DNA from: Hymenobacter norwichensis DSM 15439
GTDB lineage: Bacteria > Bacteroidota > Bacteroidia > Cytophagales > Hymenobacteraceae
Assembly (NCBI RefSeq): GCF_000420705.1
Contig: NZ_ATVL01000012.1
Location: 248,001-312,000, forward strand
DNA length: 64,000 bases
Reading direction: 5' to 3'
Part shown: piece by piece, positions 36,047 through 44,534 of the stretch
How positions within the stretch are numbered: position 1 is the first letter of the stretch
Layout: the number at the start of each line of letters is the position of its first letter
Position numbers and translations under genes: made by a program
Notes under the pieces: model-generated
Databases searched by the model: none
What the model was told of the DNA's origin: nothing
The model's input: the letters and a program-made list of their open reading frames with translations, nothing else

Positions 36047-36096
36047 CAAACATAAGCTACTGCAGGTAAGTTACCAAAAGTAACTTACTTTTGGTA
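36047..36096. promoter_or_regulatory. Divergent promoter with overlapping palindromic operators
   Basis: For the oxidoreductase (minus strand) the -7 element TATGTTTG is the complement of 36047-36054 and TTTG the complement of 36075-36078, 20 bases apart. Two palindromes overlap the -33 element. One is GTAAGTTA at 36066-36073 with TAACTTAC at 36081-36088. The other is TACCAAAAGTA at 36072-36082 with its exact complement at 36086-36096. The right arm of the second palindrome also contains TACTTTTG (36086-36093), a possible plus-strand -7 element for the regulator. A bound repressor would block both directions. Confidence 0.7.
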
Positions 36097-36133
36097 GGTA
36101 TATTAGTTGTTATCGGAATCAGATAACCTGAAT

Positions 36134-36681
36134 ATGGTTCACGCTTCGGATGCAAAAATCCCTCAGCGCAGTGCTGGTAGATTATCAAAGGCAGAGTGTA
36201 GGTAAAACTGCTTGATAATGAGATATTTGTAATTCAAAAGAAAGGTGCTGACCGCCTAACACTAGGTTACTTAGCAATCCGAGCTGGTGTCTCGAAGCCC
36301 ATTCCCTACGAGCATTTCAGTACTCGTTTGGGGCTACTGAATGCGCTCTATAAATTACTGGATGAGCAGCAGCTACAAGCATTGCAAGAAGCACTAATGC
36401 GTGTACAGCAAAATTTGCGTGATACGGCGGACGTACTCGCAAAAGCCTATATTCACTGCTCGGTGGACACGGCAGGAGAATGGCAGGCCGTAAAGGCGGC
36501 CTTGTCGGGCAGCGAAGAAATGAGTGCGATGCAACAGGAGTTGCTGGCGGGCTACGTTCAGTTGTTTAGCGATACGCTAGCCCCTCATAGTGTGCTATCT
36601 TCCGCGGCGTTACATCGGTGCTGCGTCGGGCTGGTTGGTGCAGGAGAAGCTCTTTCTGTGCTGATGTTGAGTGGACAGTGA
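36134..36681 (+). pseudogene. TetR-family regulator gene broken by a frameshift
   Basis: From ATG 36134 the frame gives 23 residues (SAGRLSKAECR ...) and stops at 36203-36205. From 36202 a second frame gives VKLLDNEIFVIQKKGADRLTL, then LAIRAGVSKPIPYEHFSTR and about 140 more residues up to the stop at 36681. This second part has the classic TetR helix-turn-helix (RAGVSKPIPYEHF) and a helical ligand domain. Inserting one base near 36200 would restore a normal protein of about 180 residues. It is divergent from the oxidoreductase at 35005 and probably controlled it. A sequencing error is an alternative. Confidence 0.75.
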
Positions 36682-37162
36682 GGAGGATGCAGCTACCGCT
36701 TTTTCCTCCTTGATTCAGGGTAGCCTTCTGTTTTTGCCTCAGCCTTGAACGCAGGCATTGCAGTTAGTTGTCGCCGCTAAACCTGCGCATATTCTGGTAG
36801 AACCAATGATTCGCCCGTGTGCTGCGGCGTCCCGGTTTGCTCTCTGCTAAGGCTATTCAGTTTCGTTACAGTGGCCGGTAGCACTGGGCACATTCAACAA
36901 GACGAGGAAGGAAGAGTAGCCTTAAAGGGATTATCATAACCTGGTTTGCATGCCGTAACCCCAGTGTTTGTTGGTTGGGATTATGCATGTGGTAATTGGG
37001 GGCACAAAGCAGCTAAGATGCTATACCTATGAGGGTAAGTTTATGAGAGAAATTGCTGGGCCATTCAGTGCTTCTGCAAACTTTGGTTTCTACTATAGTT
37101 TAGCAAGCAAGCTACGTATGGCAATGCTGTAGCAAACGCTTTCTTGATCAGTACACATCTTT
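36682..37162. other. Intergenic stretch, no gene seen
   Basis: A 481-base gap between the regulator remnant and the pectate lyase-like gene. No supported frame, RNA gene or strong hairpin is visible. It presumably contains the promoter of the lyase. Confidence 0.4.
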
Positions 37163-38656
37163 ATGTTCTCAGCCCGCACACGTACCCGCTGTATCGTTCC
37201 TTTCTGGGTGTTTTTGGGCGCTTCAGTAGCTGTTCCGGCGCATGCACAACTTGTGGCCTTTCCGGGTGCTGAGGGCTTTGGCCGGTTGGCTACCGGCGGC
37301 AGGGGCGGGCAGGTAGTGGAAGTCACCAATCTCAACGACGCCGGGCCGGGCAGCTTCCGCGACGCGTTTACGCAGTTTCCTGGTGAGCCGCTAACCATCG
37401 TGTTTCGGGTGGGCGGCATTATCGAGCTGAAATCGACACTTAAGCCCAACCGCTCCAACGTTACCATTGCCGGCCAGACGGCACCCGGCGACGGTATCTG
37501 CCTGAAAAACTACACCTTCAAGTTGCACGGCAGCAATATCATTGTGCGTTACCTCCGTTCCCGGCCCGGTAATCTATCGGGAGCCAACACATCGGGGGTG
37601 TATGGCCTGAACCTAGAGAACTGCCAGAACTTCATTGTGGACCACTGCTCCATGAGCTGGTCGATTGAAGAAGCGGCGACGTTCTACGACAATAAGTACT
37701 CGACGGTGCAGTGGTGTGTGGTGAGCGAGAGTTTGAACTCGTCGTTCAATGGGAAAGGTGACCACGGTTACGGGGGGGTATGGGGCGGGCAGTACGCCTC
37801 CTACCACCACAACCTGGTTGCGCACCACCACAGCCGCGCCATCCGCTTCAACGGCGCCCGCGCCCACGATACCACGGCCGTAGTGGACTACCGCAACAAC
37901 GTGATTTACAACTGGGGCGACATGAATGCGGCCTATGGCAACGAGTTGAACATTAAGGGCGGTACAGCACAGCTCAACATGGTAAACAACTACTATAAAG
38001 GCGGTCCGGCCACCCCCGCTGCCCGCGCCGCCGTCATCTTCGACGTCTATCAGACGTACGATGCTTTCAACCCCGACAAGCCCGTAGGCACCGTGTATGC
38101 CGCTGGCAACTATGATGCGGGCTACCCCAAAGTCACGGCCGACAACTGGAAGGGTATCCGGCTACACTACTACCCGGCCACAGCCGTGAATTTTGCCCGC
38201 TTCCGGCAAGCCGCCCTCACGCCTAATTTAGCGCCCATCACTACTGAAACGGCCGAGGCCGCGTATCGGGCGGTGCTGGCCGGTGCCGGGGCCACCGTAC
38301 CCGTGCGCGATGCCGTGGATGCACGCATTGTGCAGGAAACTCGCACCGGCAAGGCTACCGGTAGCAGCCCTGGCGGCAGTGCCACCTACGGTCTGCACCA
38401 AGGTATCATCGACTCGCAAGCTGATGTAGGAGGATGGCCTGAGTACAAAGGTGGCCCCGCGCCCACGGACACCGACCATGATGGGATGCCGGATGCTTGG
38501 GAAAAAGCGCATAGCTTAAACCCCGACAACGCTGCCGACCGCAACGGCACCACGCCTAGTGGCTACACTCAACTCGAAGAGTATCTGAATAGCTTAGCCG
38601 CAGGGAGTATTAGTACCGACAAAGTGAAGCCAGCTACTAAACCCACACGTCGCTAG
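37163..38656 (+). CDS. Secreted pectate lyase-like polysaccharide lyase (parallel beta-helix)
   Basis: A 497-residue exported protein with a signal peptide ending near PAHAQ. The following FPGAEGFGRLATGGRGG and EVTNLNDAGPGSFRDAF are typical of PL1-like pectate lyases of Bacteroidota. The central region repeats Asn-rich beta-helix rungs (VTIAGQTAPGDGICLKN, NFIVDHCSMSWSIEE, VDYRNNVIYNWGD). The C-terminus has a calcium-loop motif DTDHDGMPDAWEKAHSLNP followed by YTQLEEYLNSLA. It would cleave pectin or a related uronan by beta-elimination in a Ca-dependent way. No type IX C-terminal domain is obvious, so it is probably periplasmic. The stop is 33 bases from the end of the convergent DUF1080 gene. 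Confidence 0.85.
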   Translation: MFSARTRTRCIVPFWVFLGASVAVPAHAQLVAFPGAEGFGRLATGGRGGQVVEVTNLNDAGPGSFRDAFTQFPGEPLTIVFRVGGIIELKSTLKPNRSNVTIAGQTAPGDGICLKNYTFKLHGSNIIVRYLRSRPGNLSGANTSGVYGLNLENCQNFIVDHCSMSWSIEEAATFYDNKYSTVQWCVVSESLNSSFNGKGDHGYGGVWGGQYASYHHNLVAHHHSRAIRFNGARAHDTTAVVDYRNNVIYNWGDMNAAYGNELNIKGGTAQLNMVNNYYKGGPATPAARAAVIFDVYQTYDAFNPDKPVGTVYAAGNYDAGYPKVTADNWKGIRLHYYPATAVNFARFRQAALTPNLAPITTETAEAAYRAVLAGAGATVPVRDAVDARIVQETRTGKATGSSPGGSATYGLHQGIIDSQADVGGWPEYKGGPAPTDTDHDGMPDAWEKAHSLNPDNAADRNGTTPSGYTQLEEYLNSLAAGSISTDKVKPATKPTRR

Positions 38657-38689
38657 CTCAGCCCAGAACAGCTGGAGTCAGTACGTCGC

Positions 38690-39460
38690 CTATAATTCCC
38701 GCACCCAGATGTTGCGGTAGCTGATAGGCTCACTTGGGTCGCCGTGCGACTGGAGCTTGATAGGAGAGGGGCCATGGGCCTGGTAACTGGGTGCGCCGAT
38801 GTAGAGGGTGGCGCCTTTAAGCTGTACGTTGTTCTGCACCAGCACCCCATTGAAAAACACCGTCACGCGGGCCGGTGTCAGCAACGTACCATCAGCGTTG
38901 AAGGTGGGTGCCGTCCAGGCTACGTCGTATGATTGCCACTGGCCAGGTTTCTGGGTGGGATTGGCCAGTGGAATGAGCTGCTTGTAGATGCTGCCGGCCA
39001 TGCCGTTTACGTAGGTGGCGTTCTGATAGGAGTCCAGAATCTGCAACTCATAGCCTAGGTCACCTTTGCCCAATGAGGCTAGAAACACGCCGCTGTTGCC
39101 GCGTACCTGCCCGGTGCCCGCAATGGTGGCCGGCACTCGCCACTCTAGGTGCAGCTGGTAGTTGGTGAATTTCTGCTTGGTTTCGATGTTGCCGGTCTTC
39201 TTGTCCACCGTTAGTAGCCCATCGGCCACTTTCCAGCCGGCGGGCTTGTTGCGGTCCTCTACCGATACCCACTGGCTGAGGTCTTTGCCGTTGAAAAGCA
39301 CTACCGCGTCGGAGGGCGGCGGGGTGAAAACGCCAGTGGCGGTTACCACTTTCGGAACGGGTTTCCAGACCTCCGTATCCTCGGGTTTGCCGGTTTGTGG
39401 GGTTTGCGCCATGGCGGAAAAGCTTAGGAGCGAAGAAAGAGCAAAGACAGCGGATTTCAT
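38690..39460 (-). CDS. DUF1080 (3-keto-disaccharide hydrolase family) exported protein
   Basis: A 256-residue periplasmic protein, signal peptide ending near SAMAQ. The DUF1080 domain has VVLFNGKDLSQWVSVED near residue 50, then GWKVADGLLTVDKKTGNIETKQ, FTNYQLHLEWR, RGNSGVFL and YELQILDSY. It ends with IKLQSHGDPSEPISYRNIWVREL, so the fold (a LamG-like beta-sandwich) is complete. Members of this Pfam family are named 3-keto-disaccharide hydrolases: they split a glycoside after its C3 hydroxyl has been oxidised. It is the last gene of a nine-gene operon that includes a GMC dehydrogenase able to make such keto-glycosides. Confidence 0.88.
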   Translation of the reverse strand: MKSAVFALSSLLSFSAMAQTPQTGKPEDTEVWKPVPKVVTATGVFTPPPSDAVVLFNGKDLSQWVSVEDRNKPAGWKVADGLLTVDKKTGNIETKQKFTNYQLHLEWRVPATIAGTGQVRGNSGVFLASLGKGDLGYELQILDSYQNATYVNGMAGSIYKQLIPLANPTQKPGQWQSYDVAWTAPTFNADGTLLTPARVTVFFNGVLVQNNVQLKGATLYIGAPSYQAHGPSPIKLQSHGDPSEPISYRNIWVREL

Positions 39461-39509
39461 GGTGGGAGAGGCTAGGGAGCGAAGAAAAAAGAGGCGGCGC
39501 AGGTAGTGT

Positions 39510-40397
39510 CTACACGTCGCAGAGCTGCACGGCTTGGCGCAACGAGGCGAGGCCGTCGGGTTGGCGCGGGATGAATTCCTGGGCTACGAAGCCTTTGAAG
39601 CCGGTTTTTACAATGGCCCGCATAATAGCAGGGTAGTTCAGCTCCTGCGCGTCGTCTAGCTCGTGGCGGCCTGGCACGCCGGCCGTGTGGTAGTGGGCAA
39701 TGTAGGGGTGGTACTCGCTGAGGTTACGGATGACGTCGCCTTCGTCGATCTGCATGTGGTAGATATCGTAGAGCAGCTTGAAGTTCTCGGAGCCCAGCTT
39801 TTTGGCTAGTTCCGCGCCCCACCACGTCCGGTCGCACTGGTAGTCTTTGTGGTCGATTTTGCTGTTGAGCAGTTCCATTACCAGCACCACTTTGTGCTTG
39901 GCGGCCAACGGCATGAGCGGTTTCAGACCCTCCACGCAGTTTTTCCAGCCGGTTTCGTCCGACATGCCCCGGCGGTTGCCGCTAAAGCAAATCAGGTTGG
40001 TGTAGCCGGCTTGGGCCACTTTCGGAATCATGTCGGCGTACTGCTTTTGCAGCTGCGCATGAAACTTGGGGTCGTTGAAGCCGTCGGTGAGGTTGATTTC
40101 GGCGCCGTTGCACATGGGCGAATCCAGCCCGTGCTTTTTGAGCGTGGGCCAGTCGGCCGGACCTACCAGGTCAATGCCTTTGATGCCCATGCCTTTGGCA
40201 GCAACGCACAGTTCCTCTACTGACATCTTCCCGAAGCACCAGCGGCATACCGAATGTTTGATATTGTTTTTCAAGGGCATAGCGCGAATTACTTGTGTTT
40301 CATCCGAGGCGCTTGCTGCCGATACGCCCAGCGTGGTGGCCGCCACGGCCCCAGTTACCATGCCCTTCAAGGCTGATCGACGATTCCAATTTGTCAT
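39510..40397 (-). CDS. Tat-exported xylose-isomerase-like TIM-barrel protein (hydroxypyruvate isomerase family)
   Basis: A 295-residue protein starting at 40397 with a twin-arginine signal (NWNRRSALKGMVTGAVAATT). The AP_endonuc_2/xylose-isomerase-like barrel has IKGIDLVGPADWPTLKKH, LICFSGNRRGMSDE, VLVMELLNSKIDH (a metal-binding Glu), YDIYHMQIDEGDV (Asp and His) and AHYHTAGVPGRHELDD. It is close to hydroxypyruvate isomerase-like proteins, but that activity is unlikely in the periplasm. In this operon it may act as a keto-sugar isomerase, epimerase or lyase. It begins 8 bases after the transporter gene stop. The open frame up to 40769 is a false extension into that gene. Confidence 0.85.
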   Translation of the reverse strand: MTNWNRRSALKGMVTGAVAATTLGVSAASASDETQVIRAMPLKNNIKHSVCRWCFGKMSVEELCVAAKGMGIKGIDLVGPADWPTLKKHGLDSPMCNGAEINLTDGFNDPKFHAQLQKQYADMIPKVAQAGYTNLICFSGNRRGMSDETGWKNCVEGLKPLMPLAAKHKVVLVMELLNSKIDHKDYQCDRTWWGAELAKKLGSENFKLLYDIYHMQIDEGDVIRNLSEYHPYIAHYHTAGVPGRHELDDAQELNYPAIMRAIVKTGFKGFVAQEFIPRQPDGLASLRQAVQLCDV

Positions 40398-40405
40398 GCG
40401 GAAAG

Positions 40406-41662
40406 TTAAACAGCTTGTGATAAAGGAGTGGCTGGGTCCTGAATAGCTTCTGCGGGCGCGGTTTGTGGCTCCTTTTGGTCCCGGAAAAACGCCAGGAACG
40501 CCAGCAGCACCGCCACCGCAATACCGGCTGGAATCAGCCAGATCATGCGCCAGTCGTGGGTGGTAGGGGTGGTCTGGTACGCATCGAAAATGCGGCCCGA
40601 TAGCAAGGTGCCAATCAGCATGCCCACACCGTAGGTGGCCAGCGTGATGAAGCCTTGGGCCGAGCTTTTGAACCGTTCCCCGGCCAGATTGTCGGTGTAA
40701 ATCTGGCCCGTTACGAAGAAGAAGTCGTAGCAGACGCCGTGCAGCACAATGCCGGCAATCAGCATCCAATAGTTGCCGAGGCCGTCGCCGTACGCGAAGA
40801 ATACGTAGCGCAACACCCAGGCGGCCATGCCAATAGCCAGCATCTTCTTCACGCCCAGCTTGCTGAAAAACAGCGGAATAGCCAGCATAAACAGCAACTC
40901 CGATACCTGTCCCAAGCTCTGTACGCCCGCCGCCGACTTCATGCCCACTTCGTTGAGGAAGGGATTGGTGAAGCCGTAATAGAAGGCCAGTGGGATGCAG
41001 ATGGCAATGGACGCCAGGAAGAAGATCAGGTAGGAGCGGTTGCGCAGCAAGCCAATGGCATCGAGGCCGAGCAGGTCACCAATCGAAGTTGAGGTACCTT
41101 GCTTGACGGGCGGCGTGGCGGGCAGCGTAAAGCTGAACACGCCCAGCAATGCCGAAGCCCCAGCAGCCATCAGGAAGGTGGCCTGTAGGCTGTTGGTCTG
41201 TTCCCAATTCAGCCAGCCAATGGTGAGGCCCGCTACAATCCAGCCTAGCGTGCCCAGTACCCGAATCGGCGCAAACTCTTTCTGCGGATTCTGCATCTGC
41301 CGGAAGCTAATGGAATTAACCAACGCCAGCGTGGGCATGTACAACACCATGTAGGTGAGGATGTTGGGGTAGAAGCTGCCGAAGTCTGGGGCCGAAGAAG
41401 CCCGCCAGAGCAGCAGCGCGCCCGCCAAGTGCAGCACCCCCAAAATCTTCTGCGCCGAGAAAAAACGGTCGGCAATCAGGCCGATGATAAAGGGCGCTAC
41501 AATGGCCCCGATAGACTGCGTCAGGAAGGCCACGCCCACTTGGGTACCCGAGGCGCCCAGGTTGCGCAGCAGGTACGTGCCCAGCGTCACGAACCATGCG
41601 CCCCAGATGAAAAACTCCAGGAACATCATGATGGACAGCTTGATACGGATAGAAGCAGTCAT
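40406..41662 (-). CDS. NupG-like MFS transporter (nucleoside/sugar proton symporter family)
   Basis: A 418-residue inner-membrane protein with about 12 transmembrane helices. The start is IRIKLSIMMFLEFFIWGAWFV, a strong match to the NupG/XapB nucleoside:proton symporter family as found in Bacteroidota. Further landmarks are FLTQSIGAIVAPFIIGLIADRFF and a central cytoplasmic loop (PPVKQGTSTSIGDLLGLD). In this family the substrate is often a nucleoside, but members embedded in sugar-catabolic operons like this one are more likely to import the sugar or keto-sugar. That substrate assignment is inference from context. Confidence 0.85.
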   Translation of the reverse strand: MTASIRIKLSIMMFLEFFIWGAWFVTLGTYLLRNLGASGTQVGVAFLTQSIGAIVAPFIIGLIADRFFSAQKILGVLHLAGALLLWRASSAPDFGSFYPNILTYMVLYMPTLALVNSISFRQMQNPQKEFAPIRVLGTLGWIVAGLTIGWLNWEQTNSLQATFLMAAGASALLGVFSFTLPATPPVKQGTSTSIGDLLGLDAIGLLRNRSYLIFFLASIAICIPLAFYYGFTNPFLNEVGMKSAAGVQSLGQVSELLFMLAIPLFFSKLGVKKMLAIGMAAWVLRYVFFAYGDGLGNYWMLIAGIVLHGVCYDFFFVTGQIYTDNLAGERFKSSAQGFITLATYGVGMLIGTLLSGRIFDAYQTTPTTHDWRMIWLIPAGIAVAVLLAFLAFFRDQKEPQTAPAEAIQDPATPLSQAV

Positions 41663-41726
41663 AAGCAGGTGGGGTTGGAAGTATAGGGGAGGGGTACGTA
41701 GTCGAGCGTCGGAATGACAGAAGACT

Positions 41727-42197
41727 CTACTTCAGCGCCAGGATATAGCGAGCCATTTCCTGCGTGTCCTTTTCGGAGAGGGCGGGGTGGGGTGTCATCG
41801 GGATTTCTCCCCAGTTGCCTTTGCCACCGGTGATGATTTTCTTGGCCAGCATGTTCACGTTGGCAACCGTGTTGGGGTATTTCTTGGCAACGTCCTGATA
41901 AGCAGGACCAATCAGCTTCTCGTTTTCGCGGTGGCAGCTGGCGCAGTCAGAGGCGGCAATCAGCTTGGCCCCGGTTTCCGACGGGGTGCCCACGGGCGTC
42001 GTGCCGATTTTGGTGGCGTTGGTGTCCACCTGCGGCTGCCGGGCTACGGCGCTGAGGTTGGAGTTCGTAACGCTGTCCTGGGGTGGCTCGGTTGCTTCAG
42101 CCAGAGTGTATTCTTCTTTCGCCTTTTTGGTATCGGAGTCGGAGCCACAGGAGAAGAGCAGGGGCCCGCACAGCAGGAAAAGAAACGCCTTTTTCAT
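41727..42197 (-). CDS. Lipoprotein c-type cytochrome
   Basis: A 156-residue lipoprotein (lipobox LFSC, Cys17) with a long low-complexity linker rich in Glu, Thr, Asp and Pro up to about residue 75. A small monohaem class I cytochrome c domain follows. The haem motif is C85-A-S-C88-H89, and M134 in EIPMTPHP is the likely axial ligand. It would sit on the periplasmic side of a membrane and take electrons from the GMC dehydrogenase encoded three genes upstream, delivering them to the respiratory chain. This pairing is known for GMC-type sugar dehydrogenases with a small subunit. Confidence 0.9.
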   Translation of the reverse strand: MKKAFLFLLCGPLLFSCGSDSDTKKAKEEYTLAEATEPPQDSVTNSNLSAVARQPQVDTNATKIGTTPVGTPSETGAKLIAASDCASCHRENEKLIGPAYQDVAKKYPNTVANVNMLAKKIITGGKGNWGEIPMTPHPALSEKDTQEMARYILALK

Positions 42198-42209
42198 GGA
42201 AGGTGGTAA

Positions 42210-43262
42210 TTAAAGACCGAGGATCTTCTGGTTAAGGGATTGGTCGATGCCGGAAGCGGCAAAATCGTCGAAGGCCTTATCGGTGACGTGAATGATGTGG
42301 TTCTGAATGAATGGGGCACCTTCGCGGGCACCGTCTTCGGGATGTTTGAGGGCGCATTCCCACTCCAGCACAGCCCAGCCAGGGTAGTCGTACTGCGCCA
42401 TTTTGCTGAAAATGGCCTTGAAATCAACCTGCCCATCCCCGAGGGAGCGGAAGCGGCCGGCGCGATTCACCCAGTCTTGGTAGCCGCCGTACACGCCCTG
42501 CCGCCCGCTGGGGTTGAACTCAGCATCCTTGACGTGAAACGCCCGAATCCGCTCGTGGTAGATGTCGATGTACTCCAGGTAATCCAGGCACTGCAGCACG
42601 AAGTGCGAGGGGTCGTAAAGCAGGCAAGCGCGCGGATGGTCGTTCACTTCCGTCAGGAACCGCTCGTAGCTGATGCCATCGTGCAGGTCTTCGCCAGCGT
42701 GGATTTCGTAGCACACATCTACCCCACAAGCATCAAACTCATCCAGAATAGGCCGCCAGCGCCGGCCTAGCTCGGCAAAACCATCATCAACCAGCCCAGC
42801 AGGGCGCTGGGGCCACGGATACATGTAGGGCCACAGCAACGCCCCGCTGAACGTGGCGTGTGCTGTGAGACCCAGTCGCCGCGAGGCCTTAGCGGCATAC
42901 GTAAGTTGCTGCACCGCCCATTGCTGGCGAGCAACGGGGTTGCCGCGTACGGCTTCGGGCGCAAACCCATCAAACAGTTGGTCATACACCGGATTCACGG
43001 CCACCAACTGTCCCTGCAAATGCGTCGACAGCTCGGTGATTTCCAGGCCAGCGGCCTGCACTTTGCCTTTCAGCTCGTCGGCGTAGGTTTGGCTTTCGGC
43101 GGCTAGTTTGAGGTCGATGAAGCGGCTGTCAGTGGTAGGCAGCTGCACGCCTTTGTAGCCTTGGCTGCTAGCCCAGGCGCAGATGCTTTCCAGGTTGTTG
43201 AAGGGGGCTTGGTCGCCGATGAACTGCGCCAGAAAAATGCCCGGTCCTTTGATGGTTTTCAT
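42210..43262 (-). CDS. Cytoplasmic sugar phosphate isomerase/epimerase-like TIM-barrel protein
   Basis: A 350-residue protein of the xylose-isomerase-like (AP_endonuc_2) superfamily without signal peptide. Metal-site motifs include VDVCYEIHAGEDLHDG, LLYDPSHFVLQCLDY, IRAFHVKDAEFNPSG and WAVLEWECALKHPEDGA. This long form is common beside Gfo/Idh/MocA oxidoreductases in sugar operons. It starts 6 bases after the Gfo/Idh/MocA stop and is followed 12 bases later by the cytochrome gene. Because it lacks an export signal, it probably processes the imported product, while the two Tat-exported barrels work outside. Confidence 0.87.
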   Translation of the reverse strand: MKTIKGPGIFLAQFIGDQAPFNNLESICAWASSQGYKGVQLPTTDSRFIDLKLAAESQTYADELKGKVQAAGLEITELSTHLQGQLVAVNPVYDQLFDGFAPEAVRGNPVARQQWAVQQLTYAAKASRRLGLTAHATFSGALLWPYMYPWPQRPAGLVDDGFAELGRRWRPILDEFDACGVDVCYEIHAGEDLHDGISYERFLTEVNDHPRACLLYDPSHFVLQCLDYLEYIDIYHERIRAFHVKDAEFNPSGRQGVYGGYQDWVNRAGRFRSLGDGQVDFKAIFSKMAQYDYPGWAVLEWECALKHPEDGAREGAPFIQNHIIHVTDKAFDDFAASGIDQSLNQKILGL

Positions 43263-43268
43263 ACGCTT

Positions 43269-44420
43269 TTACACGGTGAATTTGGTCCACTTCCGCTCAG
43301 ACTGGCCCGAGGCAATAACGTTTTCAATGAAAGCCATGCCCCGCAATCCTTCCTCGATGCTTGGGTAATCCTGGGCTTCGGGTGGAGCCGATGGGCCGCC
43401 CTGCTCCGCCAATAATGTCAGGGCGAAGTTGCGGTAGAGGTTGGCGAAGGCCTCCAGGTAACCCTCGGGGTGGCCTGGTGGGATGCGGCTGTTGTGGCGG
43501 GCGGCGGCGCTGAGGTAGGCTGCGCCCGTACGGCGCACTTCGGCGGGGCGGTCCAGCCATTTCACCAGCAGCGTGTTGGCGTCGGCCTGCTGCCAGTCGA
43601 GGCCGCCTTTCTCGCCATAGATGCGCAGGCGCAGGTTGTTTTCCTCGCCGGCCGCCACCTGAGTAGCTACCAGTACGCCACTAGCTGCGTCGCCGAGCTT
43701 GAGTAGCACAGCCCCGTCGTCATCGAGGCGACGGTTGGGCACTACGGTGTTGATGTCGGCGCATAGTTCCGTTACGTGCAGGCCGCTCACATATTCGAGC
43801 AGGTTGAAAGCGTGGGTGCCAATGTCGCCCATGGCACCGGCTATGCCGCTACGGGCGGGGTCGGTGCGCCAGGCAGCCTGCTTGTTCTCGCCGCTTTCCT
43901 CGGGCGTACTCAACCAGCCCTGCGGATACTCCACGTACACTTTGCGCACTGTACCCAGCGCCCCAGAAGCTACCAGATGGCGGGCCTCCTTAAGGATGGG
44001 GTAACCGGTGTAGGTATGCGTCAGGCACAGCTTGCGGCCAGTGGATTTCAGCACGTCGGCCAGTTCCTGCGCTTCGGCCAACGAAAACGTCATCGGCTTG
44101 TCCAGCACAACATCGAAGCCATGTTCCAAAGCCAGCTTGGCGGGCGCGAAGTGCAAGTGGTTGGGCGTCACAATGCTGATAACCTGGACCCGCTCATTTG
44201 CCGGCCGCTGAGCTTCTTGCTCCACCAGCTCTTGGTAGGACGCATACACTCGGTCGGGGGCTAAGCCAAGCTCTTGGCCGGTGGCCCGGGAAGTGTCGGG
44301 GTTGCTGCTGAAGGCACCGGCTACCAGTTCGTATAGGCCATCCAGGGAGGCCGCTATGCGGTGCACCGCTCCAATGAAGGAGCCCTGCCCCCCACCAATC
44401 ATGCCCAATCGTAATTTCAT
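43269..44420 (-). CDS. Gfo/Idh/MocA-family oxidoreductase
   Basis: A 383-residue cytoplasmic NAD(P)-dependent dehydrogenase. The nucleotide motif LGMIGGGQGSFIGAVH is at residues 4-19. VISIVTPNHLHFAPAKLALEHG and VVLDKPMTFSLAEAQEL follow, the latter with the catalytic Lys of the EKP/DKP motif. The second domain contains DIGTHAFNLLEYVSGLHV with the conserved Asp and His. Substrates in the family are cyclic sugars, inositols and their 3-keto forms. Here it may reduce an imported 3-keto sugar or oxidise a second hydroxyl. It is 6 bases upstream of the TIM-barrel gene. Confidence 0.9.
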   Translation of the reverse strand: MKLRLGMIGGGQGSFIGAVHRIAASLDGLYELVAGAFSSNPDTSRATGQELGLAPDRVYASYQELVEQEAQRPANERVQVISIVTPNHLHFAPAKLALEHGFDVVLDKPMTFSLAEAQELADVLKSTGRKLCLTHTYTGYPILKEARHLVASGALGTVRKVYVEYPQGWLSTPEESGENKQAAWRTDPARSGIAGAMGDIGTHAFNLLEYVSGLHVTELCADINTVVPNRRLDDDGAVLLKLGDAASGVLVATQVAAGEENNLRLRIYGEKGGLDWQQADANTLLVKWLDRPAEVRRTGAAYLSAAARHNSRIPPGHPEGYLEAFANLYRNFALTLLAEQGGPSAPPEAQDYPSIEEGLRGMAFIENVIASGQSERKWTKFTV

Positions 44421-44464
44421 GCGGTACGTGTTGTGGTTATTCAGCCCTTTTAGACAGCTGTCAG

Positions 44465-44521
44465 CTGCTGGCTATTAGCTTTTCTACTTCGTTTCTACAG
44501 AAGTGGTTCAATAGCCAGCAG
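44465..44521. repeat. Intercistronic hairpin inside the keto-glycoside operon
   Basis: CTGCTGGCTATT at 44465-44476 is exactly complementary to 44510-44521, and a shorter nested stem lies in the loop. It sits in the 114-base gap between the small-subunit gene and the Gfo/Idh/MocA gene. It could be a processing, attenuation or partial termination site. Confidence 0.5.
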
Positions 44522-44534
44522 CCTTCGCAGGAGG

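Noticed and set aside
40398..40769. N-terminal extension of the hydroxypyruvate-isomerase-like gene to 40769
   Set aside because: The extension runs through the transporter coding sequence in another frame, and a perfect Tat signal starts at 40397.
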